Shown piece by piece: positions 23,077 to 30,242 of a DNA stretch of 38,299 nt. The stretch's first letter is position 1, and each line of letters begins with the position of its first letter. Both the position numbers and the translations under genes were made by a program. Origin of the DNA: a virus; the IMG/VR virus record IMGVR_UViG_3300035670_000609, positions 1-38,299 of that record. One strand, written 5' to 3'. The notes beneath the pieces are model-generated. The model searched no databases, was not told where the DNA came from, and worked only from the letters and a program-made list of their open reading frames with translations.

Positions 23077-23122
23077 CCACCATCGTGATAGGCACGCGTG
23101 CGGATTCGAGGCCGCGTGGTGG
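23077..23122 (+). ncRNA. Three-way-junction unit 5
   Basis: Outer stem CCACCA/TGGTGG, second hairpin CGTG-ATAGG-CACG, third hairpin GCGG-ATTCGAGG-CCGC. Linkers T, CGT and G. 46 bases. It lies 75 bases before the replication-initiator-like gene. Confidence 0.7.
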
Positions 23123-23197
23123 TTTGCACCGAGGAATGGTGCGGCGGGTTGATGTTGGTCATGGCCCGTTTTGTTGAGGCTGGGTAAGGATTTTTTG

Positions 23198-24037
23198 ATG
23201 GCTGGTTCGTGGCTCAAAATGCGGCACGACCTGAACGACGCCCCGGAAATCCGGCGGCTCGCTCGAGCGTGCGGCGTCACCAAGGACGACGTGCTTGGAA
23301 AGCTGTTTCGGGCTTGGAGCTGGTTCGATCGTCACTCGCACAGCGGCCGCGTGGCCGACGAGACCTTAGACCTTGTCGATGAGATAGTTGGCCATTCGGG
23401 GTTTGCCCAGGCACTCGTCAGTGTCGGGTGGCTTGCTGAGGACCAGGCCGGAATCGTCATTCCGAACTGGGACCGGCACAACTCCGAAACCGCCAAGCAG
23501 CGGGCGCTGGATGCAGCCCGCAAGGCGGCGGCCCGCGATGTCGAAACTGTGTCCGGCAAGATGCCGGACATACCGCCGTACCCGTGTCCGGCAAAGACCA
23601 GGACCAGAGAAGACGAGACGAGAGAAGAACTTCCTCCTCTTCCGCGCGAGGGATTTGACCAGGCGGCATGGCAGCAGCTTCGCCGGTCCTGGAACGCCGG
23701 ACCCGGCAAACAGTGGAAGATGCTGAACCCGCCACCGCCGGCCGTTGATCGCCTGTCTGAGGACGATTGGCGCGACGCCTACGAGGCCGGAATCGCCAAG
23801 CTCGCCAAGGTGCGGTTCTTCAAGACTCCCGTAAGCCTTCGCCAGTTTTGCTCCATCGACGATCGGAAAGGGAGATTCCTCGACCGGCTCTTAGGAGGCG
23901 AGTTTGACGACAAGACGGCCGCCGGCCGAGGCGACTTCGCCGACGGCCCGCCGCCACCCAAGGTGTTCACCGGCGAGGTAGCCGAAGCATTTGAACGTAC
24001 CCGTAGAAAGTTAGCAGCCGCCAAGGAGGGCACATGA
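23198..24037 (+). CDS. Phage replication initiator-like protein
   Basis: 279 aa; the ATG at 23198 has TAAGGA seven bases upstream. The N-terminal domain reads SWLKMRHDLNDAPEIRRLAR, then DDVLGKLFRAWSWFDRHSHSG, LVSVGWLAED, IPNWDRHNSETAKQRALDAA. This is the winged-helix pattern of phage replication proteins (O/DnaD-like) that bind the origin. The middle is Pro/charged and probably flexible. The C-terminal part (QQLRRSWNAGPGKQ and on) may contact the host helicase loader. The structured array directly upstream is therefore a candidate origin or regulator. Confidence 0.7.
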   Translation: MAGSWLKMRHDLNDAPEIRRLARACGVTKDDVLGKLFRAWSWFDRHSHSGRVADETLDLVDEIVGHSGFAQALVSVGWLAEDQAGIVIPNWDRHNSETAKQRALDAARKAAARDVETVSGKMPDIPPYPCPAKTRTREDETREELPPLPREGFDQAAWQQLRRSWNAGPGKQWKMLNPPPPAVDRLSEDDWRDAYEAGIAKLAKVRFFKTPVSLRQFCSIDDRKGRFLDRLLGGEFDDKTAAGRGDFADGPPPPKVFTGEVAEAFERTRRKLAAAKEGT

Positions 24038-24282
24038 CCGACACCGCCACGCCAACCGCACCGCCACCGCTCACAGAGCGTCAACGCCAGGTGCTCGACT
24101 TCATCACCGACTTTGCCGACCGCCACGGCTACAACGCCAGCGTTCGCGAGGTGATGCAGTTTCTCAACTGCAAGTCGCCTAACGGCGCGGTGTGCCACAT
24201 CGCGCCGCTGGAGCGGAAAGGCTACATCCGGCGCGAGCCAAACACCGCTCGATCAATCCGACCGATCCGTGAGGTGCTGTAA
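24034..24282 (+). CDS. Stand-alone LexA-type DNA-binding domain
   Basis: 82 aa. Residues about 14-77 match the LexA N-terminal winged helix: LTERQRQVLDFITDFADRHG, then ASVREVMQFLNCKSPNGAVC, then LERKGYIRREPNTARSIRPI. The peptidase half with the cleavage site and Ser-Lys dyad is absent, and the gene ends naturally in a TAATG overlap with the next gene. It could bind SOS-type operators without being cleavable, or act as a phage regulator. Confidence 0.82.
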   Translation: MTDTATPTAPPPLTERQRQVLDFITDFADRHGYNASVREVMQFLNCKSPNGAVCHIAPLERKGYIRREPNTARSIRPIREVL

Positions 24283-24515
24283 TGCCGCTGCCAGAGCTGC
24301 CATCGCCGGTGAAGGTTGCCAACCGCTGTGCACGACGAGCGTGGAAGAACGGGTTGACCGACAAAGACCGTCTGCTACTCGAGCAGGCTGCCGACACGAT
24401 CCGGCTGCTGATTTGCAGGAACTACGAGCTGGCTCGCAAGGCTGAGCGTCACGAGGCGGATGCGGCCCGGCTGTTCTTCATGCACTTTGGGACACAGAAA
24501 GGCGGTGCCTCGTGA
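24282..24515 (+). CDS. Small helical early protein
   Basis: 77 aa in TAATG overlap with the LexA-like gene. Mostly basic and helical (VKVANRCARRAWKNGLTDKD, LLLEQAADTIRLLICRNYEL, RKAERHEADAARLFFMHFG). No recognised domain. The stop is inside the next GTG start (GTGA), so it is part of a coupled chain of small genes leading to the sliding clamp. Confidence 0.55.
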   Translation: MPLPELPSPVKVANRCARRAWKNGLTDKDRLLLEQAADTIRLLICRNYELARKAERHEADAARLFFMHFGTQKGGAS

Positions 24516-24610
24516 GCGAGCTGCTTCAGGCAATCGACGCTCTGCCGGCCGGCGACTTCCTTGCCGGCGTCATGGCACTCACGTGGCTCTGTGACAGGTG
24601 CCTCCGATGA
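24512..24610 (+). CDS. 32-aa microprotein
   Basis: GTG start overlapping the previous stop (GTGA), stop overlapping the next ATG (ATGA). It reads MSELLQAIDALPAGDFLAGV followed by MALTWLCDRCLR. It fills an otherwise empty space between two genes in an operon where nearly every junction is overlapped, which supports real translation. One helix with a CDRC near the end; function unknown. Confidence 0.5.
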   Translation: MSELLQAIDALPAGDFLAGVMALTWLCDRCLR

Positions 24611-24786
24611 GCCTCTCCGAGTTCACCTGCATCGCCCTCGGGATGCTTTTCAACGTACTCACGTTTGTCCTCGGCGTTGCCGTGGGCGTGAATGTTTCTG
24701 CCAAGAGAAAGGACTCTCCAGATGACAACCGCTACCGCTACGAAGACGAAGGCTTCCAGCACTACGCTGACGATTCCGAGGACTGA
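24607..24786 (+). CDS. Small single-span membrane protein
   Basis: 59 aa (ATG in ATGA overlap). A hydrophobic helix spans about residues 7-31 (CIALGMLFNVLTFVLGVAVG) and is followed by an acidic, Tyr-rich cytoplasmic-type tail (DDNRYRYEDEGFQHYADDSE). The last 65 bases overlap the start of the sliding-clamp gene. Function unknown. Confidence 0.6.
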   Translation: MSLSEFTCIALGMLFNVLTFVLGVAVGVNVSAKRKDSPDDNRYRYEDEGFQHYADDSED

Positions 24787-25834
24787 GCTGCTCCAGGCGG
24801 TGCAGGCCGCCAGCAAGGCGATTTCGCGTGGCCCGAAGCCCGTCTTGACATACGTCAAGATTGGAAACGGACTTGTCACCGGCACGGACCTCGAGGTGCG
24901 GATTGACGTTGCCATCGGCGAAATGTGCGACCCGTGCCTAGTGCCGGCCGACAGGCTGCTGTCGATCCTCCGGGCCGCCACGGGCGACACCGTGACGCTT
25001 AAAGCCACCGGCAGCGGCGTTGCCATCACGTGTGGCGGCGGCAAGTGGCAGCTGCCTACCGAGGACGTCAACGAGTACCCGACATGGGAACCGGCGGAAA
25101 TGAAACCGGTGTGCCGGCTGCCCGCTGACCAGTTTGCTCGAGCGGTTAGGGCCACCGTGTACGCCACGGACAACGAGACGAGCCGCTACGCCCTCGGCGG
25201 CGTGCTCATCGACGTGACCGGTGGGAATCCGACGTGGGTTGGAACCGACGGCCGGCGAATGGCAACCGTGGAGACCGAGACCGACCAGGCCGTGGACGAC
25301 TCGCAGACCGTGGTGCCGGCCAGGATTCTGCGGATCGCCGCCGGCATGGCTTCTGGTGACGGCAGCGTTCAAGTTGAGGCCAACACCCACGAGTGCCGCC
25401 TTGAGCTGGATGGCGTGACCGTGACCGGCCGGCTCATCGAAGGGCGCTTCCCGAGGTGGCGTGACGTCATGGGCGACCCCGAAGGCTCGGCCAGCGTCGT
25501 GTCTACGGCGGATCTCATCGGTGCTGTCAGGGCTGCCGCCATCGTCACCAGCGAGCAGTCCAAGGGAATCACGCTCAAGTGGGCTGGCGACACTCTGACG
25601 CTGTCGGCGCAGTCGTCGGAGCACGGCGAGAGCCTGGTGAAGTGCCCGATGCTTCAGGCTGGCGACGCCGCTGACACGAAGCTCGACCCGCATTTCCTTG
25701 AGCAGTACCTGGCAAATCTACCGCCAGACGAGGAACCGCAGGTGGACATCTACGTTACGGACGCACAGAGTCGCGTGCTCTTGCGGTGCGGCCCATACTG
25801 CGGCGTCATCATGCCTCTGGCGGGGGACGCATGA
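24722..25834 (+). CDS. dnaN: DNA polymerase sliding clamp (beta subunit)
   Basis: 370 aa, full length for a bacterial clamp. The ATG at 24722 has AAAGGA upstream; an earlier start at 24692 lacks one. Typical marks: TLTIPRTELLQAVQAASKAI at the N-terminus, TGTDLEVRI, RYALGGVLIDV...WVGTDGRRMA at the second-domain start, LIEGRFPRWRDV, and the terminal YCGVIMPLAGD. It forms the ring that tethers polymerase to DNA. No phage polymerase is encoded in this window, so it probably couples the host replicase or other clamp-binding proteins to phage DNA. Confidence 0.92.
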   Translation: MTTATATKTKASSTTLTIPRTELLQAVQAASKAISRGPKPVLTYVKIGNGLVTGTDLEVRIDVAIGEMCDPCLVPADRLLSILRAATGDTVTLKATGSGVAITCGGGKWQLPTEDVNEYPTWEPAEMKPVCRLPADQFARAVRATVYATDNETSRYALGGVLIDVTGGNPTWVGTDGRRMATVETETDQAVDDSQTVVPARILRIAAGMASGDGSVQVEANTHECRLELDGVTVTGRLIEGRFPRWRDVMGDPEGSASVVSTADLIGAVRAAAIVTSEQSKGITLKWAGDTLTLSAQSSEHGESLVKCPMLQAGDAADTKLDPHFLEQYLANLPPDEEPQVDIYVTDAQSRVLLRCGPYCGVIMPLAGDA

Positions 25835-26142
25835 AGAAGCGACTAGCTATCTGCGAAGCCGAGTTTCGCCGGCTGTGGCGAGATGTCGAACTCGACCGAA
25901 CTGCGTTGGCGGAACATTTTGGCTGCAGCGTGTCAACGATTGACCAGCTGCGGGCAAAGTTTGACCTGCCAAAGCGCAAGCGGTGCCGTTATCGGCCGCA
26001 GCAGACAATTGCAGACCCGACGCCCGAGGAGATTGCTGAGCGTGCAAGGCAGTGCCGCGAGCGGCACTTTGCCGAGAAGCTCCGCGAGCCAGACATTCTG
26101 CCGGTCCGTCTGTGGCGGAAGGAGTTGACACGCTCGGCATAG
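25831..26142 (+). CDS. HTH protein with DPTPEEI tail (paralogue 1)
   Basis: 103 aa in ATGA overlap with the clamp gene. The HTH is about residues 24-46 (TALAEHFGCSVSTIDQLRAK), followed by FDLPKRKR and then DPTPEEIAERARQCRERHFA. A second protein with the same layout starts at 27994 (HTH, ALPPR, DPTPTEIHAACIRIQ). Likely a sequence-specific DNA-binding regulator; target unknown. Confidence 0.65.
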   Translation: MKKRLAICEAEFRRLWRDVELDRTALAEHFGCSVSTIDQLRAKFDLPKRKRCRYRPQQTIADPTPEEIAERARQCRERHFAEKLREPDILPVRLWRKELTRSA

Positions 26143-26149
26143 TCCGTGC

Positions 26150-26551
26150 ATGTCGCTGACGTTCACGATCACTGGCGATCCTGTGCCGCAGCCACGCGCC
26201 AGGATCTCGACTCGCGGCGGCTTTGGCCGCGCGTATGTCGAAAGCAAGCACCCGGTGCACACGTACCGCAAAGCGTTGGCACTGGCCGCCAGGCTTGCCG
26301 GTTGCACTACGACGTGCGAGCCAGTGAACGTCGTGATTGACGCCGTGTTCGCTCGGCCGAAGTCACATCTGACCAAGTCGGGCGTTAAACCGTCGGCACC
26401 AAAGCTGCCACGGTGCGACGTGGACAACATCGCCAAGGCTGTTCTGGACTCGCTCACGGGCGTTGTGTGGGACGACGACGCCCAGGTGCAGCGGCTGGTG
26501 GTCGAGAAGACCTACGGGCTTACGGGCCGCACGACCGTGAGGATCACATGA
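26150..26551 (+). CDS. rusA: RusA-type Holliday junction resolvase
   Basis: 133 aa. ITGDPVPQPRARIS at the N-terminus and PKLPRCDVDNIAKAVLDSLT with GVVWDDDAQVQRLVVEK in the second half are the RusA signature. Catalytic acids D90, D92 and one of D108-D110, plus K96, are present. It cuts four-way junctions during recombination or before packaging. Its 3' end overlaps the FkbM-like gene in an ATGA. Confidence 0.9.
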   Translation: MSLTFTITGDPVPQPRARISTRGGFGRAYVESKHPVHTYRKALALAARLAGCTTTCEPVNVVIDAVFARPKSHLTKSGVKPSAPKLPRCDVDNIAKAVLDSLTGVVWDDDAQVQRLVVEKTYGLTGRTTVRIT

Positions 26552-27123
26552 CAGAGGAACCGTGGCTGAGCGTCTGGGAGCCGTTCATCGGCATTGGTGG
26601 CGTGGCCTACGACATCGGTGCCAACTCTGGCACGTGGACGCAGTGGCTTAAGCCACGGTTCGCCAGCGTCGTGTCGCTCGAGCCGGATGACCGGTGCGAG
26701 CCGCCACAGGGCTGCCGCTACGAACGCCAGGCTGTGTGGCGCACTACCGGCGCTGCCGTGCTGTTCCGCCGCGAGATGGCATTGCAGTCGTCGTTGTTGA
26801 AGACTCACGCCGTCGGCAATGGCGGCAAGGCTGTGTCTGTGCTCGAGACGGCGGTGGTTCCAAGCATCACGCTTGACGACCTGGCCCAGCGGTACGGGCA
26901 ACCCGACTTGATCAAGATCGACATCGAGGGGGCCGAGGCCGACGCCATCGCCGGGGCCACGCTTCCGTGCTTCAGAAGGTGCCGGTGGCTCGTGGAGCTG
27001 CACGACACACGGGACGCAGTCGCAGAGCAGTTTGAGCGTCTTGGGTACGCCGGGTGCGAGATTATCCAACACCCGTCCCCGCTGGCAGGAAAGGGACACG
27101 AATGGATGCTGGTGGTTCCATGA
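26548..27123 (+). CDS. FkbM-family methyltransferase
   Basis: 191 aa. SAM-binding motif I is VAYDIGANSGTWTQWLK (about 19-35), VVSLEPDDRC follows, and LIKIDIEGAEADAI (121-134) is the characteristic FkbM motif. Members O-methylate sugars or small molecules. Followed, with ATGA overlap, by a glycosyltransferase. The pair could modify a surface glycan or a virion component. It is unusual that both lie in the early region rather than with structural genes. Confidence 0.85.
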   Translation: MTEEPWLSVWEPFIGIGGVAYDIGANSGTWTQWLKPRFASVVSLEPDDRCEPPQGCRYERQAVWRTTGAAVLFRREMALQSSLLKTHAVGNGGKAVSVLETAVVPSITLDDLAQRYGQPDLIKIDIEGAEADAIAGATLPCFRRCRWLVELHDTRDAVAEQFERLGYAGCEIIQHPSPLAGKGHEWMLVVP

Positions 27124-28028
27124 TTGTGACGATGACCGATGAGCACTTGCCAGACAACGTGCTCCCCGTAGACCCAGAGTTTGCGACGCAGTACGCCCAA
27201 GTCACGGCAGACGGTGCCATCAAGGCTACCGACAGCACCGTGGCGATTGTCGGGCTGGCCCGCAACCTCGGCGACTTGTTGCCCGAAACGATGCGGCGAA
27301 TCTACGAGACGGCACACCGGTTTGAGGATTACCGAATCATCATCGTCGAGAACGATTCGACAGACGGGACAAAGGATTACCTGTCCGGGTGGGCCGAAGA
27401 AGATCCAGACCACGCCATCGTTCAAATGAGCGAGACTGGCCGCCCGCAGCTGCGTGGATTTGAGCCGCAGCGGATGAAGGCAATGGCGGAATACCGCAAC
27501 CAGTGCCACGACCTAGTGGCGAAGCACTACCCGCAGGCCGACTACGTGATCGTTCTAGACACCGACGCCTGGGGCGGGTGGAGCGTCCAAGGCGTGCTGA
27601 ACGGCATCGGCTGGCACGAGCTGCTGCCGCAGGCCGGCGGGCTGATGAGCGTGTCGCTTTTCAAGCACCCTGGAATCCTCGTGGCCGGCGAGGTGCAGTG
27701 GTGCCACTACGATCAATTCGCATTTCGGTGGTTTGGCTGGCGTCAGCGTCTTGAGTCGTGGTTTTCGTTTTGGCTTCCGCCGCCTGGTGCTACACCGCTG
27801 CCGGTGAACTCTGCGTTTGGCGGATTGGGTATCTACAAGACGGCTGCGTACCTCAGCTCGAGGTACTCAAGCCCGGACGGGGACTGCGAGCACGTGCATT
27901 TCCACAGGATGATGAAAGGCAAAGGATGGAGCACCTACCTGAACCCAGCGCAACGATGCGTCATGTCGTGGCTGGCGGACGAGGAGCCACCCGATGCCAC
28001 GCAGCCCGACGTCAACGATCAGCATTGA
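27120..28028 (+). CDS. GT2-like glycosyltransferase
   Basis: 302 aa from ATG 27120 (ATGA overlap; in-frame ATGs at 27102 and 27132 are possible). VAIVGLARNLGDLLPETMRR, YRIIIVENDSTDGTKDYLSG (nucleotide-binding E77-N-D79) and DYVIVLDTDAWGGWS (DxD, D147/D149) are GT-A features. Later GGLGIYKTAAYLSSRYSSPD and DCEHVHFHRMM fit the acceptor region. It probably adds a sugar to a glycan, protein or DNA base; the acceptor cannot be read from sequence. The 3' 35 bases overlap the next gene. Confidence 0.82.
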   Translation: MIVTMTDEHLPDNVLPVDPEFATQYAQVTADGAIKATDSTVAIVGLARNLGDLLPETMRRIYETAHRFEDYRIIIVENDSTDGTKDYLSGWAEEDPDHAIVQMSETGRPQLRGFEPQRMKAMAEYRNQCHDLVAKHYPQADYVIVLDTDAWGGWSVQGVLNGIGWHELLPQAGGLMSVSLFKHPGILVAGEVQWCHYDQFAFRWFGWRQRLESWFSFWLPPPGATPLPVNSAFGGLGIYKTAAYLSSRYSSPDGDCEHVHFHRMMKGKGWSTYLNPAQRCVMSWLADEEPPDATQPDVNDQH

Positions 28029-28335
28029 GCAGTTTCGGGCCGATTGGCTCGATTACATCCCTATTGCGGTGCTGTGCGAAAAGTACGGCATCACGAAAGA
28101 CCAGCTGATTCGCCTCCGAGAAGTCTGGGCGCTGCCGCCTCGGATGGATTGCAGCCGACGGCACAAGCCGAAGAACGGCCGAGACCCCACGCCGACCGAG
28201 ATTCACGCGGCGTGTATTCGCATTCAGGCGACGTGGGACGAGACCACCAGGGAATCTCGGTGCGTCTACAAGCGGGCAGACGTCGAGGTTTCCGGCGTGT
28301 CTTTTGGCGTACTCGACGAGGAAGAGGACGAGTAA
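27994..28335 (+). CDS. HTH protein with DPTPTEI tail (paralogue 2)
   Basis: 113 aa, GAGGAG ribosome-binding site inside the glycosyltransferase gene. ISIEQFRADWLDYIPIAVLC then EKYGITKDQLIRLREVWALP is an HTH, followed by RDPTPTEIHAACIRIQATWD and an acidic C-terminus (DEEEDE). Same layout as the 25831 protein. Likely DNA-binding. Overlaps the next ATG as TAATG. Confidence 0.62.
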   Translation: MPRSPTSTISIEQFRADWLDYIPIAVLCEKYGITKDQLIRLREVWALPPRMDCSRRHKPKNGRDPTPTEIHAACIRIQATWDETTRESRCVYKRADVEVSGVSFGVLDEEEDE

Positions 28336-28610
28336 TGCAGACGCCTGACCACGTGCATAGGCGGATCGTCGTGGAATACGGGCGTGTGTACGTGTACGCC
28401 TACGTTACCGACGCCAACGGAAAGGTGCTCGAGGAAGAGTGCTTCAAGCAGCCTTTTTCGCTGTCCCAGCGCGAGGCCGCCGAAGAGGCCAACGACTGCT
28501 ACCAGCAGGTCTACCAGTGGCTGCAGGACACCGTGCTTTGGTACGCAACTGCAAGGGATGACGAGGCGGATGGTAGACCAGACAAAGACTCGGAGAGCGA
28601 CCGCCCATGA
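28335..28610 (+). CDS. Small acidic protein, unknown
   Basis: 91 aa. The N-terminal half is a beta-type segment (HRRIVVEYGRVYVYAYVTDA), the centre is helical (SLSQREAAEEANDCYQQVYQ) and the last 20 residues are Asp/Glu/Arg-rich. Last gene of the early block before the membrane-protein cluster. Overlaps both neighbours by a few bases. No family recognised. Confidence 0.55.
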   Translation: MQTPDHVHRRIVVEYGRVYVYAYVTDANGKVLEEECFKQPFSLSQREAAEEANDCYQQVYQWLQDTVLWYATARDDEADGRPDKDSESDRP

Positions 28611-29164
28611 TGACGATTGCGCTGATTGTTGCCGCGTTGGTGCTGCTGGCCGGCAAGGATCTGCAGGCCCAAGCCGCTGCCGTTTGGGCACGTGTGCCCA
28701 GCGTTGAGCTGCGGTGGCAACAGGTGGCAGCGGCAGTGCTGCTTATTGGCGCGATCGTGTCGTGGAACTGGCAGCAGCAGGTCACGCCCGGCCCGACGCC
28801 GCCGGCACCGCCGGCAGGGCTAAACCTTCGCGGGCTGTTCCAAGGCATCACTGCTGCCGAGGATGCCGCCCTGGTCGCCGCCCTGACTGGCGAGCTGGCC
28901 GACGAGATCGCTTGGGATGGCACGCTTGAAAGGCCGCTGCTCACCACGGGCGTGGCGATTGACGAACTGCGGCGGCGTGCTCGTGAACTCCGCTGCCGTG
29001 GCGTGTCCATCGGTGCTCGGCAGCCTGCGGCTCGTGACGCGATTGCCAAGCACCTCGATGCTGCCGTCGGCAATGAAGGTGGCCCAATTGACGAGGCCAA
29101 GCGAGTCGCGTGGGTGAAGGCTCTGGGCGAGATTTCGGAGGCGGCTGCCGATGTCACGCGGTGA
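28607..29164 (+). CDS. Membrane protein preceding the peptidase, possible lysis component
   Basis: 185 aa. Two hydrophobic segments: residues 3-16 (TIALIVAALVLLAG) and about 39-55 (QVAAAVLLIGAIVSW). A Pro-rich linker (TPGPTPPAPPAG) follows, then a mainly helical soluble domain. The next gene, a membrane-anchored peptidase, overlaps its end by 14 bases, so the two products are likely to work together at the envelope. A holin-like or peptidase-partner role is inference. Confidence 0.6.
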   Translation: MMTIALIVAALVLLAGKDLQAQAAAVWARVPSVELRWQQVAAAVLLIGAIVSWNWQQQVTPGPTPPAPPAGLNLRGLFQGITAAEDAALVAALTGELADEIAWDGTLERPLLTTGVAIDELRRRARELRCRGVSIGARQPAARDAIAKHLDAAVGNEGGPIDEAKRVAWVKALGEISEAAADVTR

Positions 29165-30242
29165 CGAGCGAATCATCACGAGAGTCCTGACGCTTGTCAT
29201 CGCCGGGCTGCTGACGGCGGTCGCGGCCCGTTACGTGCACCGGATGCTTGACCGAGTAGAGCAAAGCAACTTTGGCTACACGCCAGACCCCGAAGGCGTG
29301 CGGGATTTCCTGGGCGAGTTGCAGGCTCCGTACTTTGCAGACGCCGCCCCCGAGGCGATGCAGAAGGCAGAGCGGGTAGACACGTTCCTTTACCGGGCGA
29401 TGGATCACGCCCACCGGTCACGGTACGGCAAGCCGTTTGTCGTGGGCAAGCAGGGCATTGGCGATTGCGTGTCGTGGGGCGCGATGCACGCAATTTTTTG
29501 TTCTGAGGCTGTGTCGTTCCAGCTGGGGCAACTGGCCGAGCCGCCGCTGATGCCAGCCAGCGAAGCCCTGTATGGCGGCTCGCGCGTGGAAGCCAGAGGC
29601 CGAGACGGCTTAGGCTTTTCGCCGGTTGGCGGATGGAGCGACGGCAGCTACGGCGGGGCCGCTGCCAAGTGGGTGCGAGACTGGGGCGTGGTCTACAGGC
29701 AGCCCTTCCCGGAATTGGGGTACGACCTGACGACCTACTCCGCAGAGCGTGCGAAGAACTGGGGCGCGTATGGAAACGGCGGCCAGAACGACCGGGGCCG
29801 GCTCGACACGATTGCCAAGAAACACCCGGCTCGCCACGTGGTTGCCATTCGCACGTGGAGTGAACTCGAGGCAGCGATCACAGCCGGCTTCCCGGTCACG
29901 ATCGCCAGCAGCCAGGGCTTTTCTAATCGCACCGACGAGTCTGGCGTGCTCGCCGCCAGCGGCACGTGGATGCACCAGATGTGCATCATCGGCATCCGCT
30001 TTGCGGATAAGGCACCGCAAGGCGTCAGGGCCGTCGATGCCGCCCTAGTGCTCAACAGCTGGGGAACCAAATGGATCAGCTATGCCGGCAAGTATCCAAG
30101 CGACCAACCCGATGGCTCGTTCTGGGCGACGCGCCCCGTCATCGAAGGCATCCTGCGGCAGAACGACTCGTACGCGATCGGCGACATCAAGACTGGATTT
30201 CGTTGGCGAGACATTCACCACGGTAATTGGTTGGCAAAATGA
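29151..30242 (+). CDS. Membrane-anchored papain-like (C1) cysteine peptidase
   Basis: 363 aa. A signal-anchor helix (about 11-28, VLTLVIAGLLTAVAARY) precedes a papain-type domain. Oxyanion Gln is Q101 and the nucleophile is C106 in KQGIGDCVSWGAM. The histidine is H275 in GTWMHQMCIIGI. Asparagine N302 lies in LVLNSWGTKW, the hallmark NSWG. All catalytic residues are present in the canonical order. The domain faces outward if the anchor is N-in. It sits where a lysis enzyme would be expected, yet no glycanase or amidase was found, so it may attack the host envelope or mature virion proteins. Confidence 0.85.
   Translation: MSRGDERIITRVLTLVIAGLLTAVAARYVHRMLDRVEQSNFGYTPDPEGVRDFLGELQAPYFADAAPEAMQKAERVDTFLYRAMDHAHRSRYGKPFVVGKQGIGDCVSWGAMHAIFCSEAVSFQLGQLAEPPLMPASEALYGGSRVEARGRDGLGFSPVGGWSDGSYGGAAAKWVRDWGVVYRQPFPELGYDLTTYSAERAKNWGAYGNGGQNDRGRLDTIAKKHPARHVVAIRTWSELEAAITAGFPVTIASSQGFSNRTDESGVLAASGTWMHQMCIIGIRFADKAPQGVRAVDAALVLNSWGTKWISYAGKYPSDQPDGSFWATRPVIEGILRQNDSYAIGDIKTGFRWRDIHHGNWLAK

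Larger units (their letters stand above)
22447..23197 (+). other. Non-coding 750-base G/T-rich region carrying a structured repeat array
   Basis: Breaks an otherwise tightly packed operon. The open frames across it (for example 22464-22931) have no ribosome-binding site or protein-like composition. The plus strand is conspicuously rich in G and T. It holds five three-way-junction units (listed separately) spaced 114-141 bases apart. Between them are short repeats: CACGTCGGGG at 22761 and 22781, CACGTTGGGG at 23006, and TTTGTCACGTT at 23001 and 23026. AAGGA at its end is the ribosome-binding site of the next gene. Confidence 0.75.

Noticed and set aside
22553-23122. CRISPR array or tRNA cluster
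   Set aside because: Units are 45-47 bases with stems that vary in sequence and spacing of 114-141 bases, unlike CRISPR repeats. They lack an anticodon arm and acceptor/CCA layout, so they are not tRNAs.
22553-23122. attC sites for the five-unit array
   Set aside because: The ends are CCAC/GTGG and lack the AAC...GTT pair seen in the 36593 and 37034 elements. The internal three-way junction also differs from the single long hairpin of attC.
24843-24860. Inverted repeat TCTTGAC-ATAC-GTCAAGA
   Set aside because: It lies inside the sliding-clamp coding sequence and is explained by conserved codons; no promoter overlaps it.
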